A stretch of 33,539 nucleotides of DNA from assembly GCF_027484545.1 (NCBI RefSeq), contig NZ_JAIXST010000249.1, positions 1-33,539 on the forward strand, in the 5' to 3' direction. The DNA is from Runella sp. (GTDB lineage: Bacteria > Bacteroidota > Bacteroidia > Cytophagales > Spirosomataceae). Position 1 is the first letter of the stretch. Every line of letters starts with the position of its first letter. Below are positions 9,630-17,710 of the stretch, piece by piece. Both the position numbers and the translations under genes were made by a program. The notes below the pieces were generated by a model that did no database searches, was not told the origin of the DNA, and saw only the letters and a program-made list of their open reading frames with translations.

Positions 9630-11534
9630 ATGAGAAAACGGCTATTGATATGGATTTGGAGTTTGTCCCTGACCAGCTTAATGGGGCAAGTCCCAAGAAT
9701 TGACCACACCCGAAACTACGACCGAACGTATAAAGACAGCCTCAAAGCAGTGGCTAAAAAGTTACTCTTGAATGTAGAAAAGCAGGCGGTTTCTCCCCAA
9801 CAAATCACAAGAAAAATACAGGTCTTAAATTTGCTTGGCTCGCTGTATCTCGAAGATGATTACCGCGATTTGGATACCAGCATGGTTTATAATGACCAAC
9901 TGTATGATTTGGCAAAAAAACAAGAAAATAAGCCAATGCTTGTGGCCGCGCTGCTCCGTCGCGAAATCAAGTATCGTCGTGCCCACGATTATGTCAAATC
10001 GTTGGAATTGAGTTTGGAAGCCCTTAAATTGTGTGAGCAAGCCGGGAAAGATTGTACGGAAGGATGGAGAATTCAACAGAATTTAGGTCAAAGTTTTTTA
10101 CGCTCTGCTGACTATTCCAATGCAGAAAAATACCTGCTTGTTGCTTTAAAGGATTTGGAGAAAGCCCCATTCGAAGACCAACCTCTCAAACAAAAATACA
10201 TACTGGGAGTCTACAGTGTTTTAAACACGCTTTATCAGGAATGGGGCAAAGATGAACGGGTAGTCAAGATGTTTGAAGAACAACTTAAAGTTGCTCAAGC
10301 CCTCAAAAACAAACATTCGTTGGCAGGAACGTACGAAGAGATGGGGGATTATTACAATAAGATTGGCCGCGCTGGAAAAGCACTGCCTTATTTAAGTAAG
10401 GCTTTTGCGCTGTTCACGGAAGTCAATCATACGCGGGGAATCGCCTCGGTTACCAACAGTTTGGGAGAAGCCTATTTGGCTTTGAAGGATTACCCCAAAG
10501 CCCGCAGTTATGCGGAAAAAGCCCTTGAATACGCCAATCAACATAACTACGCGGCGCTCAAACCTTTTGCCTATCAAACCTTGGTAGTGGCTTACAAAAA
10601 CCTTGGCAACGAATTGGCATCGCTACGTGCCTATCAGCGGGCAGCCTCCCTGCGCGACAGCCTCGGTTTTACGCGCCGGTTAATTGCTTTGGCTGATATG
10701 CGGCGCGTGTATGAGGTGGACAGAACCCGATTTGAGCAGCAAATTGCACTTCAAAATCGTACCCGTAATTTTTTGATGGCGGGGATGGGGCTGTTGACCG
10801 CTTTTGGAATCGCCTTACTTTTGTACAGCCGAAAATTAAGACTAAAGAATAGGGAACTGGCTCGTAAAAAACGAGAAATTGAAGAAGCCTATTTAAAAGG
10901 GCAAACTACTGAAAGGAAACGAGTTGCGTCAGAATTACACGACAATTTAGGCGGACTTTTGTCGGCTGCAAAACTGAGCTTACAGATATTAGACCCGTCG
11001 CAATTAGACCGCCACGAACGGGAAATTTATGACAATGTGGTAGAGATGATGATTGATGCGTGCCGTCAGGTACGTACGCTATCGCATAACATGCTTCCCG
11101 AAGATTTGGAGAAACAAGGGCTTTTGTCGGTATTGGAGCGCCTCATTTACAAGCTCAACTCTGCGGGCACTACGCGTTTCAGCCTCCAAACAAGCGGTGA
11201 TTTTTCTGAGCGGTTCTCTCCCGAAACGGAGTTCAACCTCTATTTAATCGGGTTAGAACTCTGCAACAACGTTCTCAAACATGCTAAAGCGACAAAGGCG
11301 TTTATGACTCTTCAGCGATTTGGAGGGCGTGTGGTTTTGAGCGTGACGGACAATGGAAAAGGGTTACCTACTATGAAGGACAGCGACGGCATGGGCTTCC
11401 AAAACATTCGTCAGCGTGCTATTGACATTCGAGGTACCTTGTCCTTTGAAAGTCAACCCAACGCAGGCACGACTATTACTATAAATGTCCCTTACGAAAC
11501 ATTTACGCAGACACAGTTAGCCATTAATACTTAG
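9630..11534 (+). CDS. TPR-containing sensor histidine kinase (HisKA_3/NarL type), orphan
   Basis: A 634-residue protein. A signal-like N-terminus (1-19) precedes about 340 residues of helical tetratricopeptide repeats (e.g. EKYLLVALKDLEKA, GKALPYLSKAFALF, PKARSYAEKALEYA). One membrane segment follows (about 385-405, FLMAGMGLLTAFGIALLLY) and then a coiled linker. The dimerisation box has the phospho-accepting His437 in RVASELHDNLGG, and the HATPase_c domain has N and G boxes (ELCNNVLKHA, TDNGKGL, GMGFQNIRQR). The layout is that of periplasmic TPR sensors signalling to LuxR-type response regulators. No response regulator lies next to it, so its partner is elsewhere. It is divergent from the porin-like gene, and the 184-bp spacer holds no recognised site. 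Confidence 0.93.
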   Translation: MRKRLLIWIWSLSLTSLMGQVPRIDHTRNYDRTYKDSLKAVAKKLLLNVEKQAVSPQQITRKIQVLNLLGSLYLEDDYRDLDTSMVYNDQLYDLAKKQENKPMLVAALLRREIKYRRAHDYVKSLELSLEALKLCEQAGKDCTEGWRIQQNLGQSFLRSADYSNAEKYLLVALKDLEKAPFEDQPLKQKYILGVYSVLNTLYQEWGKDERVVKMFEEQLKVAQALKNKHSLAGTYEEMGDYYNKIGRAGKALPYLSKAFALFTEVNHTRGIASVTNSLGEAYLALKDYPKARSYAEKALEYANQHNYAALKPFAYQTLVVAYKNLGNELASLRAYQRAASLRDSLGFTRRLIALADMRRVYEVDRTRFEQQIALQNRTRNFLMAGMGLLTAFGIALLLYSRKLRLKNRELARKKREIEEAYLKGQTTERKRVASELHDNLGGLLSAAKLSLQILDPSQLDRHEREIYDNVVEMMIDACRQVRTLSHNMLPEDLEKQGLLSVLERLIYKLNSAGTTRFSLQTSGDFSERFSPETEFNLYLIGLELCNNVLKHAKATKAFMTLQRFGGRVVLSVTDNGKGLPTMKDSDGMGFQNIRQRAIDIRGTLSFESQPNAGTTITINVPYETFTQTQLAINT

Positions 11535-11551
11535 CCGGTTAACCATTTTCA

Positions 11552-12283
11552 CTAACATCCCACTTTTTCACTGTCGAAAATCCGATAGCGGTAGTGTTGG
11601 TCATTCAGGCGATCCCAATAATTGATTAAAAATTGCTCCGTCGTTTTTTGAATTTGCGTTATACTTACCGTACGCAATTCATTGTTGCGATTGATAATCA
11701 GGTCGTTCTCAACATCTCCTTTTCCTCCAAAACTGTGAAAATCCAGGACATCCTCTCCTTCAAAAAGTGGATGTTCTTGCTGCCATTCTTCAAACCAACG
11801 CTGTCGTTCCCGAATTACCTCATTGGAATACAGCGTCACCGACGACCACGAATGAGCTGCTTCAGGCTCCAATTTGTTGTGATATAGTTGTACTCCATCC
11901 CATTTAATTTCAGCAAGTTGCAGAATAGGACTTTGCTCGACGGCAACCAACGTAAACGGTTCTATTCCTCTAAAATCATAATTTCTAACAAAGTCTTCTG
12001 TATCCTCACAGCTAAAAAAATCCAACACGACCCATCCTCGGCTTCTCCGATACGGAGGTCGGTGATGATGCTTGACAAAAGCACCGTTTAGTAAGCAAAG
12101 AGTTACTTTGGAAGAAGAAGCAATCCAAGTTCCGCCCGCCAATCCATCTTGGGGATAAAAGACAGATTGTCCATTGATTATATACTTTTTAGGAGGTAAA
12201 GCTTTAGGCCGCCCAACGTGCTCGTCGCGGTTAGACGTCAGAATAAAACCCTGTTGGTGTGGAAGATAGGTTACAAAGCACAT
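11552..12283 (-). CDS. NRDE (TANGO2-like) family protein
   Basis: A 243-residue protein opening with MCFVTYLP and carrying TSNRDEHVGRP at about residue 16, the family-defining NRDE motif with conserved Cys2. The length fits bacterial members. The family is structurally related to Ntn-type hydrolases, and the animal homologue TANGO2 has been linked to haem and lipid handling. Bacterial function is not established. It is the most distal gene of the minus-strand series DM13 - outer-membrane protein - YceI - DinB - NRDE, though ~90 bp with a heptamer array separates it from DinB. It is convergent with the histidine kinase gene. Confidence 0.88.
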   Translation of the reverse strand: MCFVTYLPHQQGFILTSNRDEHVGRPKALPPKKYIINGQSVFYPQDGLAGGTWIASSSKVTLCLLNGAFVKHHHRPPYRRSRGWVVLDFFSCEDTEDFVRNYDFRGIEPFTLVAVEQSPILQLAEIKWDGVQLYHNKLEPEAAHSWSSVTLYSNEVIRERQRWFEEWQQEHPLFEGEDVLDFHSFGGKGDVENDLIINRNNELRTVSITQIQKTTEQFLINYWDRLNDQHYRYRIFDSEKVGC

Positions 12284-12290
12284 TTCTTAA

Positions 12291-12386
12291 TTTATAGTTT
12301 AATAGTCTATGGCGGCCGTTTACGGTTTAGAGTCTATGGTTTATAAGTTTTCACTCTTTCCACTTTCACCCTTTACACTTTACCCT
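12291..12386. repeat. Heptamer-period degenerate tandem array (copy b, the longest)
   Basis: The whole DinB-NRDE spacer can be laid out in 7-mers: TTTATAG, TTTAATA, GTCTATG, GCGGCCG, TTTACGG, TTTAGAG, TCTATGG, TTTATAA and on through CACTCTT, TCCACTT, TCACCCT, TTACACT, TTACCCT. It crosses the DinB stop codon, so the last residues of DinB (EEGKV) are encoded by array sequence. Confidence 0.7.
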
Positions 12387-12885
12387 CTTCCAGGCTTTCC
12401 CGGTATTTAATCGTTGAAAAAGCTACGCCAAAGTTGGGGGAAAGTGCGATTTCGGGAAACTCTTCTTTAAGCGCAATTTTAATGATGGCAAAATGGTGGA
12501 TAGCGTGCTCGGCCACGTAAACCAATTCTCGCATCAACGTCGTTTGTACTTTCTGACTTTCCTGTCCAAAAAACACGTTCATAGAAAGATACAAATCTTC
12601 AATGGGCTGATGAAGCCATGAAGAAAGTTGTTCTACAAAATAAGCACTAAATTCTAAATCAGTTTCCAACCTCAAGTTACGACTGCGGGCATCGTAATCT
12701 ACAAAGCCCAAAGGTGATTGCTCATGAAGGCATTGGTAAAATTCCAAGGTATGGCGAATATGCTGACCGACACTGCTTCCGTGAAGCAACGCCAAAGGGC
12801 AGCAATAGGCTTCGTACGAAATAGTCGTAAGTAAATCCCGAAGTTGAGATAAAATATGCTGGTTGGTCTGTTGAAGCAAAGTCAT
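12373..12885 (-). CDS. DinB-family putative metal-dependent enzyme
   Basis: A 170-residue four-helix-bundle-type protein. The DinB metal triad is visible: H42 in SVGQHIRHTLEF, plus H127 and H131 in YVAEHAIHHFAI (HxxxH). DinB/YfiT-like proteins are typically thiol-dependent or hydrolytic metal enzymes, and the substrate here is unknown. Its ATG overlaps the YceI stop codon as ATGA (12882-12885), so it is translationally coupled to YceI. Its 3' end runs into a heptamer array that supplies the last codons. Confidence 0.85.
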   Translation of the reverse strand: MTLLQQTNQHILSQLRDLLTTISYEAYCCPLALLHGSSVGQHIRHTLEFYQCLHEQSPLGFVDYDARSRNLRLETDLEFSAYFVEQLSSWLHQPIEDLYLSMNVFFGQESQKVQTTLMRELVYVAEHAIHHFAIIKIALKEEFPEIALSPNFGVAFSTIKYRESLEEGKV

Positions 12886-13415
12886 TTTAAAATGGCGTTA
12901 ACAGTTAAATTGATAGTGACTTCGTTAGCCATACCAAGAGTATTACCTCCGATGGCCCAATCGCGGCGATTAACAATGAAGTTTCCGCTGAATGTGGCTT
13001 TATTACCCGCACTTAAAAACGTAAACGGTACTTTTACAGGTTTGGTTACAGATTTGATGGTCATATCAAAGTAGCCGGTATACACATTCGCCGTCTTTTC
13101 AATTTTGGTCGACTTCATGCTGATTTTAGGATATTTAGCTACTTCAAAAAAGTCTTCTTTTTCGCGTAAATGGCGATTGCGCAAGGTATTATCTGTGTCA
13201 ATGGTAGTGGCATCTATGGTAGCAACAATACTATTTGAGGCGAGATTTTCGGGGTCGAATTTAATGACAGCATTCAGGCCTTTAAATTTTCCTTCTACGC
13301 TGACCCCAAACATTTTAAGGCTAAAACCTACCGCTGCCGTTACGGGTTGCCAGTTTTGACTGAACCCACTGACCGATACACTTACGCAAAATAGTAGAAA
13401 CAAGATTTTTCTCAT
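12882..13415 (-). CDS. YceI-family periplasmic lipid-binding-type protein
   Basis: A 177-residue protein with a Sec signal (1-19, GFSQ) and a YceI lipocalin-like barrel. Visible features are VGFSLKMFGVSVEGKFKG, the DTDNTLRNRHLREKEDFFEVAKYP block (shown here only to name its position, about residues 73-97), FDMTIKSVTKPVKVPF and GNFIVNRRDWAIGG. The family binds polyprenyl-type lipids and is often found next to cytochrome or acid/redox-stress genes. It sits 12 bp after the outer-membrane protein gene and is coupled to DinB downstream. Confidence 0.92.
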   Translation of the reverse strand: MRKILFLLFCVSVSVSGFSQNWQPVTAAVGFSLKMFGVSVEGKFKGLNAVIKFDPENLASNSIVATIDATTIDTDNTLRNRHLREKEDFFEVAKYPKISMKSTKIEKTANVYTGYFDMTIKSVTKPVKVPFTFLSAGNKATFSGNFIVNRRDWAIGGNTLGMANEVTINLTVNAILK

Positions 13416-13427
13416 GGTTAGGCTTAA

Positions 13428-14144
13428 TTATAATTTGAAAGAAATTCCAATAAAAGGCATCAGGGCTTTGTTGCGGAAACGATCATTTTCAAAGGTTAAT
13501 TTTTGAGAAGTAGTGTATTCCGTAAACTGAAAACTGGCTCCGATGCGCAAACCAATCGTTTCTTTAAACCAGTACCGCCCGTATAATTCCGAATTGAGGC
13601 TTCCCAAATCATTGTCGCTGACCAGCAATAAATTAAACCCTGTTGGCTTGGCCGTTTGCTGGGTTCCGTGAAAACTTGAACCCGTGGATTTTGCCACAAA
13701 TGTTCCTTTTTGTTGACCTCCGAACGTTGCGCCAATGGCGTCAATGTTAAAACCTACATCCAATTTGCGAAAGCTATATTGCAAATGAATATCCAGATTC
13801 AGGGCATTGGTCTGCGTTTTGGTGAGTTTGAGTGTATCAAGGTTTGAAAGTACATTTTCAACAAACAGTACCTGAGAGCCCACTTCACCTGACGTAAGCC
13901 GCGCCGGAGCCGTGTGATAATCCAGATTTTTGCCAAAAAATGAGGTCAAACGCACTCCCCAACCGATTTTAAAACGTTTGGATTTTCCTACGCCGTAGAG
14001 TTGATTGTAAGAAAATGCGCTCGAAAACCCACCTATACCCGAAAGCGCTACATCACCATAGACTTGTTTTTTAGGATAATTATATTGGGCATGACTGTTG
14101 AAGGCTACTGCTGAAACAAGCAGCAAAAAGAGTATATTTTTCAT
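13428..14144 (-). CDS. Predicted outer-membrane beta-barrel protein of unknown function
   Basis: A 238-residue protein when started at the ATG at 14144 (MKNILFLLLVSAVAFNSHAQ), which gives a clean signal peptide. The open frame extends 23 codons further upstream without signal character. The mature part has repeated amphipathic strands (VYGDVALSGIGGFSSAFSY, FKIGWGVRLTSFFG, ALNLDIHLQYSF) and ends MPFIGISFKL, as expected for a barrel inserted by the Bam machinery. It lies between DM13 and YceI on the same strand. Confidence 0.72.
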   Translation of the reverse strand: MKNILFLLLVSAVAFNSHAQYNYPKKQVYGDVALSGIGGFSSAFSYNQLYGVGKSKRFKIGWGVRLTSFFGKNLDYHTAPARLTSGEVGSQVLFVENVLSNLDTLKLTKTQTNALNLDIHLQYSFRKLDVGFNIDAIGATFGGQQKGTFVAKSTGSSFHGTQQTAKPTGFNLLLVSDNDLGSLNSELYGRYWFKETIGLRIGASFQFTEYTTSQKLTFENDRFRNKALMPFIGISFKL

Positions 14145-14255
14145 TGACTTTGAATGAGTTATGAACATTTTGAGAGAATTATTTTGCAGGTATGAGTTCG
14201 CATTTTCAGTCATGGAGTTACACGAAACTAAAAAACAACAAGCACTACCTGCTGT

Positions 14256-14290
14256 GAACTATGGACTGTAGACTATTGACTGCCAACTAT
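14256..14290. repeat. Heptamer-period degenerate tandem array (copy c)
   Basis: Five 7-mers of consensus NRACTRT: GAACTAT, GGACTGT, AGACTAT, TGACTGC, CAACTAT. The array overlaps the TAG stop codon of the DM13 gene (14287-14289). Confidence 0.75.
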
Positions 14291-14742
14291 TTAAGTTCAG
14301 CATTGCCAAAAAGAACCGAATATTGTTTGCACCAAATCAGTACAAATTTTTGGGTTTTGTGATCGGCAGCCGCGGGAAGTTCAATGAAGTAATTTCCCGA
14401 ATTCACTTTATTACTGACTTCTACATCCTTTGAAGCTGCCTTGTCTTCCGATAAATAAATGCGTAAGTCTGGGCCACCGTCTGTTTTGAAGTTTTCAAAA
14501 ACTAAGGTGCGTTTTCCTTCTTTTTCGTAGACTTTTACATTTCCCGAAGTCGTGTGCACATTGGACATAAATTCCCCCTGTGCTGCCAATTTTTGTCCAG
14601 AAACATCAAATTGGTCAATAGGTTTGTTGATAAGAGCTGTGCCGGTAGAAGGAGTAACTGTCGAAACCGGCTGAAGCTCTTCTGTTTTTTGACAGGCTGA
14701 TATCGCAATTATCAGCCCAATCATAAGCCATTTGTATTTCAT
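14287..14742 (-). CDS. DM13-domain lipoprotein
   Basis: A 151-residue protein. A signal peptide with lipobox ISAC (Cys17) predicts a lipoprotein. A DM13 domain covers about 55-150. Its hallmarks are GNVKVYEKEGKRTLVFENF, then GPDLRIYLS, and a C-terminal VLIWCKQYSVLFGNAEL with the conserved Trp-Cys. DM13 is predicted to be a redox or electron-transfer module with a conserved cysteine, seen in animals with DOMON domains. Bacterial stand-alone forms are uncharacterised. Its promoter carries a Crp/Fnr-type operator (14798-14813) that recurs ahead of the YHS gene. Confidence 0.9.
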   Translation of the reverse strand: MKYKWLMIGLIIAISACQKTEELQPVSTVTPSTGTALINKPIDQFDVSGQKLAAQGEFMSNVHTTSGNVKVYEKEGKRTLVFENFKTDGGPDLRIYLSEDKAASKDVEVSNKVNSGNYFIELPAAADHKTQKFVLIWCKQYSVLFGNAELK

Positions 14743-14768
14743 GAGCGTAGGTTGTTAAGTTTACCTTA

Positions 14769-14813
14769 CAAAGGTGCTCAACTTACTCCTACCCGAATGT
14801 CGGCTTGCTGACA
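14769..14813 (-). promoter_or_regulatory. Crp/Fnr-type operator plus TTTG promoter element for the DM13 unit
   Basis: An inverted repeat TGTCGGCTTGCTGACA (14798-14813 on the plus strand) lies 56 bp before the DM13 ATG. On the minus strand the promoter element GCACCTTTG (TTTG at 14772-14769) follows 25 bp after the operator ends. The operator centre is 36.5 bp from the last G of TTTG, placing it near -41 relative to the expected start, the class II Crp/Fnr activator position. The same arrangement occurs at 17711-17755. Confidence 0.72.
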
Positions 14814-14824
14814 CTAAATGAAAA

Positions 14825-15526
14825 TTAGGCTACTAAACCTTTTAATTGTTGCAAATTCGGGATAATAATGCGTTGACGGTCATAGTCAAGGAGGCCATGC
14901 TGTTTCAAATCACTAAAAAGCTGAGATACAGTTTGGCGGGTGCTGCATATTAATCCCGCAATGTCTTGGTGAGTAAGGTAATTTTTGAGAACAATGCCTT
15001 CTTCAGTAGTTACTCCTTCTTTTTGGGCCCATTCTTCCAGAAAAAGCAACAGACGGGTTCGTACATCTTTGAACATCAAATTGGCATAACGATTTTCTAA
15101 ACGGCGAAAGCGCAGCCCTACCAACTTGGTGAATTTTACGGCCAGAGAAGGATTCTGTTGAATTACTTTTTCAAAATCTTCAATTCGAAAACTACATACG
15201 GTTACATAATCTGATAGAGCAACCGCATATTCATCCAAGTCGGTTTCATCTAAGGTAATTTGTCCAAACAGATCTCTTTTTTGCAGTACTTCTTTTACGG
15301 TCTCATCTCCGTTGGCATTTAATTCTACGATTTTAATAATGCCTTTTTTCAACAAGTACACTCTGTTTTGTTCCTCATGGGCAAAATAGATTATTTCACT
15401 TTTCTTGGCCGTTTTAAAATTAGTAATCAGGCAAATTTGTCGTACCTCAGCAGAATCCAGATGTCTGAATAGCTGGTGGTCACGAAGATACCAATAGCGA
15501 GTTTCAATAGGAAATTGCGGAAGCAT
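14825..15526 (-). CDS. Crp/Fnr-family transcriptional regulator
   Basis: A 233-residue protein with a cyclic-nucleotide-binding-like beta-roll (about 20-115), a long dimer helix (about 125-160) and a Crp-type helix-turn-helix (about 185-215, LTHQDIAGLICSTRQTVSQL). Cysteines are few and scattered and do not form the N-terminal cluster of FNR, so an iron-sulphur oxygen sensor is unlikely. The effector is unknown. It lies immediately upstream of the operator-DM13 block and between the two transcription units sharing the TGTC-N8-GACA operator, so it is the best candidate to bind those sites (inference). Confidence 0.93.
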   Translation of the reverse strand: MLPQFPIETRYWYLRDHQLFRHLDSAEVRQICLITNFKTAKKSEIIYFAHEEQNRVYLLKKGIIKIVELNANGDETVKEVLQKRDLFGQITLDETDLDEYAVALSDYVTVCSFRIEDFEKVIQQNPSLAVKFTKLVGLRFRRLENRYANLMFKDVRTRLLLFLEEWAQKEGVTTEEGIVLKNYLTHQDIAGLICSTRQTVSQLFSDLKQHGLLDYDRQRIIIPNLQQLKGLVA

Positions 15527-15599
15527 TGAGCAAAATTTTTGAGTAGATAGATTTTATAGTCAAGCAAATATACAAAGATTTACTTAAATAATTTTGTCT

Positions 15600-16643
15600 C
15601 TACAATTGCCCGCTTACTTCAAAAAACTCTCTTGAAGTTTGGATCAATTTTCGGAGTGGAGTAGGTTTAAATCCGCGCCGAATATTGACGGCACTAATAT
15701 CGGCCACGATCCGCATATTGTGCATGATATCGCTATATGCTTTCCAAAGGCGATAACTTGGGTCATACACGTGTCCCGGCTCAGAAGTGACTCCGTTGAG
15801 TTCCAAAATTTTGATGTTCTTCCCTGCATACAGATCTTCCCAATTGGGAACCCGAAGGTCAAATCGTCCATAATAAAACCCTTCCATGGGAAGCGCGATT
15901 TTGTCAAAAACGCGTACTAAATCTGCATTGACTCGGGGATTGGAATTTATAAATTTAGTACCAAGGCAATGATTACCAATGGGCTGCACAAACCGTTTTT
16001 CACCGACAGGCACTACTTCATTCCATTGCTTTTCTACTCGCTCCAGAAGCTCCCCCATCGAAAAACGAGCGCGCTGATTTTGCTCCAGCAATTGTCCAAC
16101 TGTAGAACGACCGTCGCCAGTTACACTTAAAAATTCCTTTTCCACTACCGAAGTAATACACCCCGAAGTTTCGTTAGGCAATCGTGCATACATAACCCCT
16201 AATTCCAGTTCATAATCCACGTATTCCTGAATGATCACGGGTTGAGCAATCGTCGATAAATAAGCTTTTAATTCCGCAGAAGTTGCCATTTTATAGACCT
16301 TGAATCCGCGCCCGCCTACGTCGGGTTTCACAATAAGCGGGAATGTGATTTCAGCAGTTTCCAATTTCTTTACGACTCTGTCCCAAGGCTCTCCCAATGG
16401 CACAAAAATCGTGGAAGGCAAATATTCTGAATCAATTAAATTTAAAATATCCATTTTAGATTCCCCAAAAACACCTCCGTCAGGAATACAGGGGTTGGCC
16501 GTCGTAAAATAAGTAAGCGAACGATTGCGAATAGCCAAATACAACCAATAAGGAACCAAGGGCAGAAAAAACATCCACCAAGTCCAGTATTCGTACTTGA
16601 AAAGTTTAATAAACCAGAGCGGGGGGAAAATTTGAGAAAACAT
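15600..16643 (-). CDS. ATP-grasp-fold ligase with N-terminal membrane segment
   Basis: A 347-residue protein. A hydrophobic, tryptophan-rich segment (about residues 18-38) suggests membrane association. The ATP-grasp core follows: the lysine-containing strand FPLIVKPDVGGRGFKVYK (about 102-119), VIIQEYVDYELELGVMY, a GDGRSTV loop, and the metal-binding end YYGRFDLRV then KILELNGVTSEPGH. The fold is shared with D-Ala-D-Ala ligase and related carboxylate-amine ligases. The substrate is unknown. It is on the same strand as the Crp gene 73 bp downstream and may be cotranscribed with it. Confidence 0.85.
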   Translation of the reverse strand: MFSQIFPPLWFIKLFKYEYWTWWMFFLPLVPYWLYLAIRNRSLTYFTTANPCIPDGGVFGESKMDILNLIDSEYLPSTIFVPLGEPWDRVVKKLETAEITFPLIVKPDVGGRGFKVYKMATSAELKAYLSTIAQPVIIQEYVDYELELGVMYARLPNETSGCITSVVEKEFLSVTGDGRSTVGQLLEQNQRARFSMGELLERVEKQWNEVVPVGEKRFVQPIGNHCLGTKFINSNPRVNADLVRVFDKIALPMEGFYYGRFDLRVPNWEDLYAGKNIKILELNGVTSEPGHVYDPSYRLWKAYSDIMHNMRIVADISAVNIRRGFKPTPLRKLIQTSREFFEVSGQL

Positions 16644-16679
16644 CTGTGCGAATTTAAGAATCTAATGCTATAAAATCTT

Positions 16680-16788
16680 TTTTCCCCGCAGATAATCGCG
16701 GATTTTATTACGCAGATTTTGGTGATTTTTAAAATCTACAATCATCTGCGATTTTAAATTAAATCTGCGAATATCTGCGTGGAAAATT
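16680..16788. repeat. Large imperfect palindrome built of CGCAGAT-type words
   Basis: The DoxX/ATP-grasp spacer is an extended inverted repeat. The left side CCCCGCAGATAATCGCGG and the right side AAATCTGCGAATATCTGCG reverse-complement each other with a few mismatches, and pairing continues inward through CGCAGATTTT, GATTTT and AAAATC blocks. The whole piece could fold into a hairpin of roughly 50-nt arms. Short repeats of this CGCAGAT type are, to my knowledge, scattered through many Bacteroidota genomes. It could also serve as the terminator of the YHS-DoxX unit. Confidence 0.7.
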
Positions 16789-16798
16789 TATCTATAAA

Positions 16799-17200
16799 TT
16801 AAGTTTGGGCAGTTAAGTTTTTAACTAAGTACAAGGCTTTTTGCCAATTCAAGAACAAAACTACACCACAAGACACAAAAGTGATAATTGCTAAACCAAA
16901 AAGTTGGCCGCCATCCCCAAGTACGTCAATACCAAGCACAGTAAGGTGAGACACAACGGCCCCTGCCATCGTACCCAAACCTATAAGGGCACCCAGCCAA
17001 TTGTAACGTGGGGTCAACAGCAATATCCCAGCAATCAATTCGATGACTCCCGAACCAATGCGACCGTAAGGCTCAACTCCCAATTTTGAGAAAATATAAA
17101 CACTTTCTTCTGCGCCCGTAAATTTAAACCAAAGGGTTTGAAGAAGAATGATAGCCGCTACAATCTGGGCTGTCCAGGAAATGATGTTTTTCATTTTCAT
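16799..17200 (-). CDS. DoxX-family inner-membrane protein
   Basis: A 133-134-residue protein when started at the ATG at 17200 (MKMKNIISWTAQ); the open frame reaches 17281 but that part would overlap the YHS gene. Four hydrophobic helices are visible (IISWTAQIVAAIILLQTLW, GVIELIAGILLLT, NWLGALIGLGTMAGAVVSHLTVL, LFGLAIITFVSCGVVLFL). DoxX-like proteins are small quinone-related or redox-associated membrane proteins of mostly unclear function. It starts 25 bp after the YHS stop and should share the YHS promoter. Confidence 0.88.
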   Translation of the reverse strand: MKMKNIISWTAQIVAAIILLQTLWFKFTGAEESVYIFSKLGVEPYGRIGSGVIELIAGILLLTPRYNWLGALIGLGTMAGAVVSHLTVLGIDVLGDGGQLFGLAIITFVSCGVVLFLNWQKALYLVKNLTAQT

Positions 17201-17225
17201 GAGTTCAATCAGTTTGAGGTTGGGT

Positions 17226-17708
17226 TTATTTATAAATGCGTTGCCAGTTGGCATCTGCCTTCTTTTTGAGGTTGGACTCATCTTCGTTCCAATCAGGCAA
17301 AGTGTTGTTAAACAGTCTATTATAAAACAAATACAGTTTGCCGCCTACAATCTTATAGGTTTCGGGATTTACTTCCACCTTCTCGCCGTTTTTTCCCATG
17401 GCATAGGCACACCACCCTCCGTATTGGGGTTCGTAAGCCGAAGGGTTTTTCTTGAATGTTTCGAGATTTGCCGCATTGGCAAACTGATACGTCACCCCTT
17501 CCTGCGTAAAGACAACCATTTTTGAACCCTTTACAGGATTTTTTTGGAAATAACTTACGGGGTCATAGCCTGATAAAGCTACCCCTTTTTCAAGAAGGAA
17601 ATGTTTTTGGCGAAGCGCGGGGGTTTGAGCAGAAGCAACGCTCACTGCAAAAAATAAGAGGATATAAAAAAGTGTTGTTTTCCTGACTATATTTATTTGA
17701 ATTAACAA
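17226..17708 (-). CDS. Secreted YHS-domain protein
   Basis: A 160-residue protein with a Sec signal (to about residue 27, ASAQ). The YHS domain covers about 38-100: LEKGVALSGYDPVSYF, GVTYQFANAANLETF and PQYGGWCAYAMGKNGE. YHS domains are small metal-associated modules found with copper ATPases and oxygenases. The stand-alone secreted form in Bacteroidota has no settled role. It is the first gene of a YHS-DoxX unit and is preceded by a Crp/Fnr-type operator and TTTG promoter element (17711-17755). The 5' leader from the promoter to the ATG is very short. Confidence 0.9.
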   Translation of the reverse strand: MLIQINIVRKTTLFYILLFFAVSVASAQTPALRQKHFLLEKGVALSGYDPVSYFQKNPVKGSKMVVFTQEGVTYQFANAANLETFKKNPSAYEPQYGGWCAYAMGKNGEKVEVNPETYKIVGGKLYLFYNRLFNNTLPDWNEDESNLKKKADANWQRIYK

Positions 17709-17710
17709 TG

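Noticed and set aside
12291-12386. The heptamer array as a CRISPR-like or protein-coding repeat
   Set aside because: There are no conserved repeats with unique spacers, the period is only 7 bp, and there is no open frame of its own.
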